A stretch of 64,000 nt of DNA, taken from assembly GCA_963780895.1 (NCBI GenBank), contig CAWAEG010000001.1:1-64000 (forward strand), given 5' to 3'. Under the pieces are notes generated by a model. That model did not search any database and was not told the DNA's origin. It was given only the letters and a program-made list of their open reading frames with translations. The DNA comes from DASQFI01 sp963780895 (GTDB lineage: Bacteria; Acidobacteriota; Vicinamibacteria; Vicinamibacterales; SCN-69-37). Both the position numbers and the translations under genes were made by a program. Positions 24,430 to 33,025 of the stretch are shown in pieces; the stretch's first letter is position 1; each line of letters begins with the position of its first letter.

Positions 24430-26853
24430 TCAATTCTTCATCGATTCCATCGGGCTGATTGACGCGGCCCGGCGCGCGGGGAGGTAGGACGCGAGGAAGG
24501 CGACGAGGAGAAGCACGCCCGCCATGCCCGCGAAGGTGACCGGATCGAGCGGCTCGGTCTCGAAGAGGAGACTCCTGAGAAGCCTGGTGAGCCCGACGGC
24601 GCCAAGCGCGCCTGCGACGAGTCCCGCCAGACTGATGGCGACGCCGCGGCCAACGACCGAGCGCAAGACGCGCGAGGGCGCGGCGCCGAGCGCGAGCCGC
24701 ACGCCAATCTCCCGCGTCCGCAGGCTCACCGCGTAGGAAAGGACGCTGTACAGACCGATCGCGCCGAGCACGAGCGCCACGACGGCCGCGATGCCGAGCG
24801 TGAGCATCGTGAACGAGAACTGCACCACGGATTCCTCCACGACCTCGTCCATCGTGCGGATCGCGGCAATCGGCAGGTCGGCATCCAGCTCATGCACGAC
24901 GCGGCGAATCCCATCAGCCTGAACGCCGGCGTTCAGACCCCGGATCACATAGGTCAGGGCTCGATCGTCGTCGAACAGCGTGTTCGGCGTGAAGTAGATC
25001 ATCTCTTCCACCGGCTCGCGAGGACCTTCCTGCCTGATGTTGCCCACCACGCCCACGACCGTGAACCACGCTCTAACCACTTTCGAGTCGCTGCTGGAGC
25101 GCCTGAGCCGGTTGCCGATTGGATCCTGACCCTTCCAGAATTCATCCACCATCTGCTGATTGACGAGGATGGAATCGACGCCGTCCCGTAAGTCGCTCCA
25201 GCCAAGGTCCCGCCCGCGCGTGATTGGCGTCCGCATGGCGGCAAAATATCCAGGCGTGACGATCTGATAGCTCACGATCGGCGGCAGCGCGCCCGGCACA
25301 ATCGGCCGGCCGTCGATTTCAAACGACGTGCCAGAGGCGCCCGACTCGATCGGCAGGTCAGAGGTCGCGCCCGCCGCCTCGACCGCAGGAAGGGCGGAGA
25401 GCCGTTCGACCAATCGCTGCGTGAACCGCGCGACATCGGCGCCCTCGCGGTACGACGTGGGTGGAAGCGCCACCCGCGCGGTCAGCAGATTCGTCGTCTC
25501 GAAGCCGAGTTCGGCGTTCATCATCCGCGTGAAGCTGCGGCCGAGGAGTCCGGACCCCACCAGCAGGACCATCGCCATCGCGGTCTGCGCGGCGACCAGG
25601 ACGTTGCGTCCGCGATTCCGGGCGGGATGGTCGGTCGCGCTGCGGCCGCCGTGGCGCAGCGCGGTCATCATGGTGGAGCGCGTGTATCGGAGGGCGGGAA
25701 CCAGGCCGAAGGTCAGCGCCGACACGATGGAAAGCGCCGCGGCAACGGCCATGACGAGGCCGTCCACCCTCACCTCTTCGAGACGGGGAATGCTGGCCGG
25801 CGCGAGCTGAATCAGCAGCGGCAAGGAAACCGCCGCGACGAGGACGCCGACGATCGATCCGGTCACCGACAGGACGAGGGCCTCGACCAGCAGCCCGCGG
25901 ACGATCCTGAAACGGTTTCCGCCAAGCGCGAGCCGAACCGCCATTTCCCGCTGGCGGCCCTCGGCACGGACGAGGCACAGGTTGGCGACATTGGCGCACG
26001 CGATGAGCAGCACCATGCCGACCGTGCCGAGCAGAATCCAGAGCGGCTCCCGAACGTCGCCCACGATGTCCGCTTTCATCGGGTTGACGAGCGGACGATA
26101 TTGCCCCTTGGTCAGGAACGCGCGGTAATTGGGGCTCGTGACGTACGTCTCCATCGCGCGCTTCACCAGTGGCTCGAGCTGCTTTGCAGCGTCCTCCGGC
26201 TGGACGCCCGGCTTCAACCGGCCGATGCCGTTCCAGCCGAAGTTCCCCGTCGGCGGGCGGTCGGGGTTGAATCGCGCGGGCAGCCACATGTCCGGCGTGT
26301 CCCTTCGGTCCATCCATGCCGGCGCGACGCCGACGATCTGCGTCGGCTCGCCGTCAACGCGCACGGCCTGCGCGAGGACGCCGGAATCGGCGCCGAACGT
26401 TCCCCGCCAGAGCCGATCGCTGATCACGGCGACGCGCGGAGCCGTGTGCGTGTCCTCCTCGGCCGTAAACGGCCGGCCGAGAGCGAACGTCGCGCTCACG
26501 GTCGAAAAATATGGCGCGGTGACGAGTGCCGATTCGACGACGTGCGGCTCCTTGCCGGACAGGAGATTCACGCGCCCGCGCTGCCGGAGCGCCATGTCCT
26601 CGAAGACCGTCTGGTGTTTCTGGAAAAACAAGAACAAATCCGGGGAGAGTGGAAACTGGTCGTAGCCCAATCCCGGCGAGGTGCTCCAGATATTGACCAG
26701 CCGACTGGCATTCGGATAGGGCAGCGGCTGGATCAATACGGCGTTGACGACGCTGAAGATGACGGTGACGGCGCCGACGCCGAGCGCGACGGTGAGCGAG
26801 GCGACGGCGGCGAAGCGCGGCTGCTTGAGCAACGTTCGGACGGCCATTCGCAT
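24430..26853 (-). CDS. MacB/FtsX-family ADOP permease
   Basis: Large ABC-type permease of the acidobacterial duplicated-orphan-permease kind, about 807 residues from ATG 26853. An N-terminal helix (VASLTVALGVGAVTVIFSVV) is followed by a MacB periplasmic core (PHVVESALVTAPYFSTV, WRGTFGADS, IVGVAPAWMD). Two FtsX three-helix bundles follow (LLGTVGMVLLIACANVANLCL and AVVALVLGAIGLYSVLSYAV), each with the ARA/R-E-M-A-V-R-L-A-LG element. No ATPase is encoded nearby. The start lies two bases after the stop of the upstream kinase gene, so the two form an operon. It probably works in mechanotransmission or lipoprotein/drug efflux; cargo unknown. Confidence 0.9.
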   Translation of the reverse strand: MRMAVRTLLKQPRFAAVASLTVALGVGAVTVIFSVVNAVLIQPLPYPNASRLVNIWSTSPGLGYDQFPLSPDLFLFFQKHQTVFEDMALRQRGRVNLLSGKEPHVVESALVTAPYFSTVSATFALGRPFTAEEDTHTAPRVAVISDRLWRGTFGADSGVLAQAVRVDGEPTQIVGVAPAWMDRRDTPDMWLPARFNPDRPPTGNFGWNGIGRLKPGVQPEDAAKQLEPLVKRAMETYVTSPNYRAFLTKGQYRPLVNPMKADIVGDVREPLWILLGTVGMVLLIACANVANLCLVRAEGRQREMAVRLALGGNRFRIVRGLLVEALVLSVTGSIVGVLVAAVSLPLLIQLAPASIPRLEEVRVDGLVMAVAAALSIVSALTFGLVPALRYTRSTMMTALRHGGRSATDHPARNRGRNVLVAAQTAMAMVLLVGSGLLGRSFTRMMNAELGFETTNLLTARVALPPTSYREGADVARFTQRLVERLSALPAVEAAGATSDLPIESGASGTSFEIDGRPIVPGALPPIVSYQIVTPGYFAAMRTPITRGRDLGWSDLRDGVDSILVNQQMVDEFWKGQDPIGNRLRRSSSDSKVVRAWFTVVGVVGNIRQEGPREPVEEMIYFTPNTLFDDDRALTYVIRGLNAGVQADGIRRVVHELDADLPIAAIRTMDEVVEESVVQFSFTMLTLGIAAVVALVLGAIGLYSVLSYAVSLRTREIGVRLALGAAPSRVLRSVVGRGVAISLAGLVAGALGAVGLTRLLRSLLFETEPLDPVTFAGMAGVLLLVAFLASYLPARRAASISPMESMKN

Positions 26854-26855
26854 GT

Positions 26856-28490
26856 CTAACTCGCGATCGTCACGCGCTCGAGCGGCGTCTGCTCCGCGAC
26901 CTGGCTGGCGACGGAGCTCGGGTGGTTGCGCAGCCACCATTCGCGAGCGTCGTCCAGGCGCCAGAAACTGCCGGGGATGCTTGCGGCCAGGCGCCGATCG
27001 AGATCGTCGGCCGTCTGCGGCCGGTCGGCGGGATCTTTTGCCAGGCATGCCAGGACGAGATCGTCGAGCGCCGGCGGAATGTAGATCTCGGTTCGCTGTG
27101 ACGGCGGCACCGGCTTCGATTGGACGTGCGCGATGAGCGTCGCCATCGGCGTCTCGCCCGTGAACACTGTCTCGCCCGTGAGCAGCCAGTAGGCGACGCA
27201 GCCGAGCGCGTAGAGGTCCGCACGGCTGTCCACGTCTTCCTGCCCCAGCGCCATCTCCGGCGCCATGTACGCGGGTGTCCCGGCCGTGCCGTGGTCGCCG
27301 GTGAGCTGGGTCGACTCCGTCTGCTCGGCGTGCTTGACGAGACCGAAGTCGAGCACCTTTACGTAATCCACGTCAGGTCCGAGCCGGCACGCAAAGATGT
27401 TGGCCGGCTTGATGTCGCGGTGAATGAGGCCCGACGCGTGCGCCTCGCCGAGCGAGTGGCACACCTGTCTGAGCAGATGAACGGCGCGCGCGGGCGCCAC
27501 CGGGCCGAAACGCCGGACGAGCGTCTCGAGACTCAAGCCATCCAGCAGCTCCATGACGTAGAAAAACGCGCCCTCTTCCGTCAGACCGAAGTCGTAGATA
27601 TCGACGGTGTGAGTCGATCCAAGCAGCGCGGTCGCCTTGGCTTCACGTCGGAACCGCGCGATCGCGCGATCGCGGCTTCGCCAGTCCGTCCCGAGCAGCT
27701 CGGGGCGGATGAGCTTCATGGCGGCGGGTCTCGCCAGCATCCGGTGGCGCGCGACCCAGACTTCACCCATACCGCCTTCACCCAGTCGGCTCACCAGCTC
27801 GTAGCTGCCGATCTCGCGCGCCTTCTTCAATCTGACGCCCACGTGAAATACGAAGCGTGACGTGAAGTACGCGATGCCCGCGCAGAGGTAGGTCGTGAAC
27901 AGGAAGTAGGTGGTGAGCGAAATCACGGAGTTCGAGACGTTCTCCCCGCGCACTTCGGCGGCGTACCAGAGCACGAGCGGGCCGGTGGTCGCTTCGAGAA
28001 GCGACGCGATAAACACCTTCCTTGGCACGTTCGGCGCGACGACCGGGATGATCAGAATCCACACACATTCCCAGGGCACGCCGAGGAAGACCGTTGGCTG
28101 AATCGGCGGGAATCCCCGCCAGAACTCCGCCATCGAGATGCCGAACGCGCCCACGACGGCGAAGACGAGTCCGACGTCGAGGAACCGCTCCGGTGACAAC
28201 CGCGCGTACCGGGACACCAGGAAGACCAGCACGCCGGTGAGAATCGAACCGGCCGCGAAGAAGTTCTCGATGATCGCAAACGGCGCCTCGGGACGCTGCG
28301 TCCGCTGAACGAAAAACGGAACCCAGTAAGCGAGCGCGTAGGCGACCGCGTAGATCATGCCCGCCCACCCGAGGCGAACCGAGGCCTCCCGGAGCAATTC
28401 TGGTGGAAGGCTCGGGCCGGTGGCTGGCTGGGTCGTGTGACCGCTGGCCGGCTCCGTGGCCTTGTTCAGCAGCACCTTGTCTTTCTTCAT
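26856..28490 (-). CDS. Ser/Thr kinase with N-terminal multi-span membrane domain
   Basis: A 544-residue protein with reversed architecture. Residues ~40-210 form about six transmembrane helices (GMIYAVAYALAYWVPFFV, ILTGVLVFLVSRYA, VGLVFAVVGAFGISM, VWILIIPVVAPNV, SLTTYFLFTTYLCAGIAYF). Residues ~225-500 are a cytoplasmic Hanks kinase: RLGEGGMGEVWVARH, AAMKLIRPE, HRDIKPANIF, DFGLVKHA and YMAPEMALGQ. The membrane part resembles a sensor without a large extracytoplasmic loop. It is the first gene of an operon with an ADOP permease, which may be its target; that link is inference. Confidence 0.92.
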   Translation of the reverse strand: MKKDKVLLNKATEPASGHTTQPATGPSLPPELLREASVRLGWAGMIYAVAYALAYWVPFFVQRTQRPEAPFAIIENFFAAGSILTGVLVFLVSRYARLSPERFLDVGLVFAVVGAFGISMAEFWRGFPPIQPTVFLGVPWECVWILIIPVVAPNVPRKVFIASLLEATTGPLVLWYAAEVRGENVSNSVISLTTYFLFTTYLCAGIAYFTSRFVFHVGVRLKKAREIGSYELVSRLGEGGMGEVWVARHRMLARPAAMKLIRPELLGTDWRSRDRAIARFRREAKATALLGSTHTVDIYDFGLTEEGAFFYVMELLDGLSLETLVRRFGPVAPARAVHLLRQVCHSLGEAHASGLIHRDIKPANIFACRLGPDVDYVKVLDFGLVKHAEQTESTQLTGDHGTAGTPAYMAPEMALGQEDVDSRADLYALGCVAYWLLTGETVFTGETPMATLIAHVQSKPVPPSQRTEIYIPPALDDLVLACLAKDPADRPQTADDLDRRLAASIPGSFWRLDDAREWWLRNHPSSVASQVAEQTPLERVTIAS

Positions 28491-28675
28491 CTCCGGCCGC
28501 CTTCTGGCACGGCCGGCTGGAACGGCGCTCCGCGGTGCGTGGCGGCTGGGGACATTCGCATGGAATCCTGAAAGACCGCTGGCCTGGCCTTTCGGGTAGT
28601 GATCGTATCAGTGCCTGAGCCATAATCACGTTTCCGGCAGATCTGATAGTCCCCAGTTCAGGTCCCTCGCGGCTC

Positions 28676-29059
28676 ATGACGAATGACATTTTCGGGGACG
28701 ACGAGGCAACTGCGTCGAAGCTCCAGATCGAGGAGCGGCGCATCGGCGACGTGACGCTGCTCGCCCTCTCAGGCGAGATGCTCGTGGACGATGGCGATCT
28801 GGCTCTGCGCCAGCGGATACACGAGCTGCTCGAGCAAGGCCAGGTCAAGATCCTGGTCGATCTGGCGGGCATGACGCACATCGACAGCGCCGGCGTCGGC
28901 ATGCTGGTCGCCAAACAGAAAACCGTCCGCGAACGCGGCGGCGACGTGAAGCTCATGCACCTGACGGACCGCAGCCAGCGGCTGCTCGCGCTGATGAAGC
29001 TGGCGTCGGTGTTCGAAGTGTTTGAAAACGAAGACGAGGCGGTCCGAAGCTTCAGTTGA
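28676..29059 (+). CDS. STAS-domain anti-sigma factor antagonist
   Basis: A 127-residue SpoIIAA/RsbV-like protein: TLLALSGEMLVDDGDLALR, KILVDLAGMTHIDSAGVGML, AKQKTVRERGGDVKLMHL and KLASVFEVFENEDEAV. Ser71 in HIDSAGVG is the expected phospho-acceptor, which decides binding to a cognate anti-sigma/kinase. No anti-sigma kinase or sigma factor adjoins it. The SpoIIE-type phosphatase at 17392-18375 is the only such enzyme in the window and is a candidate regulator by inference. It is divergent from the kinase gene across 185 bases. Confidence 0.9.
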   Translation: MTNDIFGDDEATASKLQIEERRIGDVTLLALSGEMLVDDGDLALRQRIHELLEQGQVKILVDLAGMTHIDSAGVGMLVAKQKTVRERGGDVKLMHLTDRSQRLLALMKLASVFEVFENEDEAVRSFS

Positions 29060-29097
29060 GTGCAAGCGACTCCATCGCTTGAGTTGGCAAACCATCC

Positions 29098-29142
29098 GTA
29101 GGGGCCGGCTTTAGCCGGCCGGCGGGCTAAGCCCGCCCCTAC
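29098..29142. repeat. GC-rich palindromic repeat (family C)
   Basis: GTAGGGGCCGGCTTTAGCC and GGCTAAGCCCGCCCCTAC form an imperfect inverted repeat of a type common in genomes rich in intergenic palindromes. It lies between convergent genes (STAS and YjbR) and may act as a terminator. Confidence 0.7.
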
Positions 29143-29175
29143 GTCAGCATCTTCCGCGTCTCAACGACTCCTCGA

Positions 29176-29562
29176 TCAGCGCCGGCGTTTTCTTTGCTTC
29201 GTCATGCCGCGTGTCGCCTGCGCGCCACGCGTCCTCGAGCGTCGCTTGGACACCGGCTTTTCGGCGCTCAGCTCCCACGCGAGGATGAGGGCCGCCCGCA
29301 TCGTGCGCTCGTCGGCCGCGGCGAGGCGGACGTTCGTGCATCCCTGACGTCCCCACGCGCCGCTCGACGGCTCGAAGACCGCAGGATGCTGGCGCATCAG
29401 CTCACGCTGCTCCGTCGGCGTGACCTTCACCATTCCCATCGTGTCGTTCGTGTGAAGCGTCGCGAAGATCCTTCCATGCGCGCGGAAGTCCGGATGGTTC
29501 ATATGTGCACGCTCGACGGCGTCCAGTTCCAGCGCAAGCCTTCTGAAGTCGTCTGCAGTCAT
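29176..29562 (-). CDS. MmcQ/YjbR family protein
   Basis: A 128-residue protein with the CyaY-like fold pattern of the YjbR family: DFRRLALELDAVERAHMNHPDFRAHGRIFATL, GMVKVTPTEQRELMRQHPAVFEP and GAWGRQGCTNVRLAAADER. The fold is suggested to bind DNA, but biochemistry is sparse. The Arg/Lys-rich C-terminus (SKRRSRTRGAQAT... KQRKRRR) is unusual and could add nucleic-acid affinity. It is divergent from the PRC-barrel gene. Confidence 0.8.
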   Translation of the reverse strand: MTADDFRRLALELDAVERAHMNHPDFRAHGRIFATLHTNDTMGMVKVTPTEQRELMRQHPAVFEPSSGAWGRQGCTNVRLAAADERTMRAALILAWELSAEKPVSKRRSRTRGAQATRGMTKQRKRRR

Positions 29563-29601
29563 GGCACCGATATTGCTCCTTTCATGGTTCAGAGGTCACC
29601 A

Positions 29602-29964
29602 ATGCTCGATCATCACAGCCTCCGGTATATCGACGCCAGTCATGTGGAAAGCGGCGTCACAGATTTGGCCGGCTTTGAAGTACTGACGGCGACTGGCCGG
29701 AAGCTCGGGAATCTCGATGGACTCATTGTTGATCCCCCCGAGCGCAGCATTCGGTACGCCGTCGTCCGTCGCAGCCGCCGTCGTCCCGAGCGGCTGCTGG
29801 TGCCCATGACGGTCGCGCAGCTCGATGTGGAGCGTAAAGCCCTGCAGGTCGACGTCGAAAACGATGGCGACTGCACGGAGGTCGAAGCTGACGCCTTTCC
29901 GGAGTTCTCGACCACGGATTCGCAGTCTGCGCTCCTGACCGCCCGCTTCCGGCTGCCGATGTAG
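29602..29964 (+). CDS. PRC-barrel domain protein
   Basis: A 120-residue protein with a PRC-barrel: AGFEVLTATGRKLGNLDGLIVDPPERSIRYAVVRR, LLVPMTVAQLDVERKALQVDV. PRC-barrels are small beta-barrels in RimM, photosynthetic reaction centre H and stress proteins. ATG 29602 has AGAGG upstream; 29584 is an alternative in the same frame. It is compact, without signal peptide or neighbouring operon partner. Function unknown. Confidence 0.78.
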   Translation: MLDHHSLRYIDASHVESGVTDLAGFEVLTATGRKLGNLDGLIVDPPERSIRYAVVRRSRRRPERLLVPMTVAQLDVERKALQVDVENDGDCTEVEADAFPEFSTTDSQSALLTARFRLPM

Positions 29965-29973
29965 GACCCGCCC

Positions 29974-31995
29974 TTATTTCTCCCTCCGCGCCGGCCGCGC
30001 GAGCACGCTGTTGGCCATCGGATATCGCTTGACGACCGTCAACGACCCGACGTTCCGTTCGTCCACATAGAAAAAGTCGACCGCGCGAGGCGAGGGAATC
30101 GTGTCCATCTCGATCGTCGCCGACCGGCATCGCTGCGCGTAAAACGCGGCGGCCGCGCTGTAGTTCGGCTCGACGCCCAGCACGACGCGGGATCCGGCCA
30201 CGCGCTCGTCGTTGATGAGCCAGGCAAGATCGTCGATCATGGCTTTCGTCCCCGCGTCCTTTTTCCAATCCCAGGTGTGTGACACGTTGGCCGTTGCGGC
30301 GAAGTGGGCGGTAGCGAGCGCGGCGGCGGCGACCGAGAGGCACACTGTCAGAGTCCTCGCCGCTTTGCCCACACGCGTCATGGCATCACCCAGGAAAGTC
30401 GCGAACAGCACAAAGCCCGGGATGTAGAACAGCGCGGTGCGGCCGAGCAGAAATGGCGTATCGAGCAGCCTGTTCTGGACGATCACGGCGACCGACGCCA
30501 CGACGAGGACGCCCAGCATCCAGGCCGCGGGTAGATCCCGGACGGTATGGCGGCGCCAACCGAGGTACGCGACGATCCCGAATGCCGCAACCGTGGCCCC
30601 GATCGCGCCGAAGACGAACTCCGTCTGGCTCGTGAAATACGTCCGGCCATAGAACGAGCCCTCGATCAGCGAGTAGATCGTGTCCTCGACGAAGCCCCGC
30701 ACGCCGCCGAAGTAAAGCTCCCCGCCCCGGCTCAACAGATAGAGCGGCGGGCCTGCCAGCGCCGCGACCCAGAGCAAACCGAACATCATCGGCCGCCACT
30801 CCCCGCCGGTCAGGACGCGGAGACGACCGGCGGCCCATCCGGCAGTCGTCAGCAGCATGGCGAGCCCAGCGAGCAATGCCATCGCGGCCGTCGTGTACGC
30901 CGCGACCCAACCGAGGTGACGACTGTCGCCGCGCCAATTAATGACCGGTTTGTAGAGTCCCATACGGGATCTCTGCAGCGACAGTGCGGGCCCGTTCTCG
31001 AATACGACCGTGTCGCCAGTGTCCCGCAAAGACCAAACATCACCCTCCCAGTCCCGTTGGACGAACGGCCTGTTGCCGACGACGGTTTCCACGAGCGCGC
31101 GACCGCCTCGAATCTTCGCGGCGGCGGTGGCGGGCATTTCGACGCGCAGTCCGCACGTCGCGACCGAATCGACTCGCCAGACCGATCCGTCGGCCAGACG
31201 CGCGACGGCTTCCGGACGTTGCCGGAGATTGATGCGGGATACCGTGATCGCGTCCAGCTCGGACTGATCCAGACCCGCGAATCCGATTGTCACCGGTTCG
31301 TAAAGCCGTTCGGTGAGGCGGTGGTCCTGTGAGAGCACGAGGAATGTGAAGAGAGCCGCGGTCGTGAAGAGGAAAAGACCCGCGAACCGGGATTCCTCAG
31401 CGCCCTGGTGCGCGGCCGCACGAAAGGTCCAAACCATCACGACCATCATCGCGAAGATTCCGAGATAGGCATCGAGCAGGCTGAAACCGGCGAGCACTGC
31501 GGCGCAGCCGAACATCAGCGCGCGTGCGGCGTCGGTTCTTCCGGACTCACCCGAAACACGTTTCGACGCGAATCGCAGAAAGAAGAACAGCGCGCCCATC
31601 AGGCATCCGAGCGACAGCCCGTAACCGCGGCTCAAGGCGAAATAGTCGAGGAGATACGGGTTGAGGTTCAGCAGGACGAACCCGGCGATCGCGACGGCGC
31701 GCTCGGAAATGCTCCTGAGGATCAGAACCGAAAAGGACAGATAGAGGCCGTAGCCAGCCAGACTCGGCAAACGCAGCGCGAGCTCACTATCGCCGGCGAT
31801 GATGGAGACGAGCTTCGTCGGCAGCGTATTGAGAAAGTGATTGGTCGCGACTTCGAAATTGAAGACGGCCAGAAAGTCCTGCGAAATGTATCGCAGGTAA
31901 CTCGCAGCTTCGTCGTAGGTCAGCGGCACGAGGGCCGCGCGGGCGGCGACGAACCCGCCGAGCAGCAGGCAGGCGGCGATCGTGAGGCCCTTCAA
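29974..31995 (-). CDS. Polytopic membrane protein, GT-C glycosyltransferase-like
   Basis: A 673-residue protein with roughly a dozen transmembrane helices. A short N-terminal helix is followed by LVPLTYDEAASYLRYISQDF, resembling the acidic 'DE' motif in the first loop of ArnT/PMT-type GT-C enzymes, which use polyprenyl-phosphate sugars. A soluble extracytoplasmic domain of ~100 residues lies in the middle (SRINLRQRPEAV through WSLRDTGDT), and another ~100 residues are at the C-terminus. The gene overlaps the upstream alpha/beta hydrolase gene by four bases. Activity is inferred from topology and one motif only. Confidence 0.7.
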   Translation of the reverse strand: MKGLTIAACLLLGGFVAARAALVPLTYDEAASYLRYISQDFLAVFNFEVATNHFLNTLPTKLVSIIAGDSELALRLPSLAGYGLYLSFSVLILRSISERAVAIAGFVLLNLNPYLLDYFALSRGYGLSLGCLMGALFFFLRFASKRVSGESGRTDAARALMFGCAAVLAGFSLLDAYLGIFAMMVVMVWTFRAAAHQGAEESRFAGLFLFTTAALFTFLVLSQDHRLTERLYEPVTIGFAGLDQSELDAITVSRINLRQRPEAVARLADGSVWRVDSVATCGLRVEMPATAAAKIRGGRALVETVVGNRPFVQRDWEGDVWSLRDTGDTVVFENGPALSLQRSRMGLYKPVINWRGDSRHLGWVAAYTTAAMALLAGLAMLLTTAGWAAGRLRVLTGGEWRPMMFGLLWVAALAGPPLYLLSRGGELYFGGVRGFVEDTIYSLIEGSFYGRTYFTSQTEFVFGAIGATVAAFGIVAYLGWRRHTVRDLPAAWMLGVLVVASVAVIVQNRLLDTPFLLGRTALFYIPGFVLFATFLGDAMTRVGKAARTLTVCLSVAAAALATAHFAATANVSHTWDWKKDAGTKAMIDDLAWLINDERVAGSRVVLGVEPNYSAAAAFYAQRCRSATIEMDTIPSPRAVDFFYVDERNVGSLTVVKRYPMANSVLARPARREK

Positions 31996-33008
31996 GAGCC
32001 TCCCGCGATACTCGCCTGCCGTCGTCGAGCCGCCGCGACCAGCTCGAGTGCGGCACCGGCGACGACGTGCGGGTGGCTGCTGGCGATGAGATGGGTGCTG
32101 CCGGGCACGATCTGCCAGCGGCCCCGGGACGAGCGCCTGGAAAACGCCTCGTGGAAGGCGTGCCTCTCGGCGACGCTGATAAACCTGTCCGTTGAGAAGC
32201 CTGGCGGCAGCAGTCCTTTGTTCGAGTCGGCGCTGAGCACGATCAAGGGGACATCAGTGGCAAGCGGACCCGCCGTGCGAAACTCGGCGGCCGTGGCCGT
32301 CGCTCCGCGGATGATTCCGCACAAGGTCGCGATCGGTTCCGGGCGGTAGATCAGCGCCACCCCGCGCGCCCGGTCCTCGCCGCTGCCCTGAAGACCGAGC
32401 GGATCGATCAGCCTGACGAGGCCAACGCGCGCGGCGAGCGGCGTCAGACAGGCGAGCTGCGTCCGTATCCACGTGACTTCCGGCAGCATCCGGTCGATAG
32501 CGCCGCTGGTCGCGGCATCGACGAAGACGAGACCGGCGACACGCTCCGGGTATCGGCGCGCGAAAAGCTCGGCCGTGATGCCGCCAATTGACGCGGCCAC
32601 GAGAATATGAGGCGGCTCGATTTCGGCGAGTGTCAGCAGGTGGTCGAGATCGCCGGCCAGCTCGCCGGCGGAAATGACGGCGGGTCCGGCGTCGCTCCAG
32701 CCGGTCCCCATCCGGTCGTACGAACAGACGCGCGTCTGCCCGGCCACCTCGGTGCGCGCTTTCGATGAGCTCACCGCGGTGCCGAACCCGCTGGATTCGA
32801 AGATGACGGTGGGGTGTCCCTCACCGAGACACATAAGGTGAAGACGCCGTCCGCCGACGTCGACGAGCCGCCCTGGCGGCGGAAATCGTGTTCGTTCCCG
32901 CCGCTCGCTGACGGACTGATACACGACGCCTGAGGCCGCCAGCGCCAGGAATGCGCCAACGCCGATCAGGAACACGCGTCGCGTCCTGTGCCACCATAAC
33001 CGGGACAT
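31992..33008 (-). CDS. Membrane-anchored alpha/beta hydrolase
   Basis: A 338-residue protein. An N-terminal signal anchor (VFLIGVGAFLALAASGVVY) precedes an alpha/beta hydrolase fold: HPTVIFESSGFGTAV (oxyanion region), YDRMGTGWSD, VAASIGGITAELFA (nucleophile Ser in A-x-S-x-G), DVPLIVLSADSN (acid region) and GSTHLIASSHP (catalytic His). Esterase or lipase-like chemistry is likely. It is cotranscribed with the GT-C-like protein (ATGA overlap). Its start codon is only 17 bases from the start of the divergent ligC gene. Confidence 0.85.
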   Translation of the reverse strand: MSRLWWHRTRRVFLIGVGAFLALAASGVVYQSVSERRERTRFPPPGRLVDVGGRRLHLMCLGEGHPTVIFESSGFGTAVSSSKARTEVAGQTRVCSYDRMGTGWSDAGPAVISAGELAGDLDHLLTLAEIEPPHILVAASIGGITAELFARRYPERVAGLVFVDAATSGAIDRMLPEVTWIRTQLACLTPLAARVGLVRLIDPLGLQGSGEDRARGVALIYRPEPIATLCGIIRGATATAAEFRTAGPLATDVPLIVLSADSNKGLLPPGFSTDRFISVAERHAFHEAFSRRSSRGRWQIVPGSTHLIASSHPHVVAGAALELVAAARRRQASIAGGS

Positions 33009-33025
33009 CGGCAGATCGGGATTTT

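Noticed and set aside
29098..29142. CRISPR-like or tRNA-like palindrome
   Set aside because: It is a single copy without spacer array and has no cloverleaf or conserved T-loop; it is a simple GC-rich inverted repeat.
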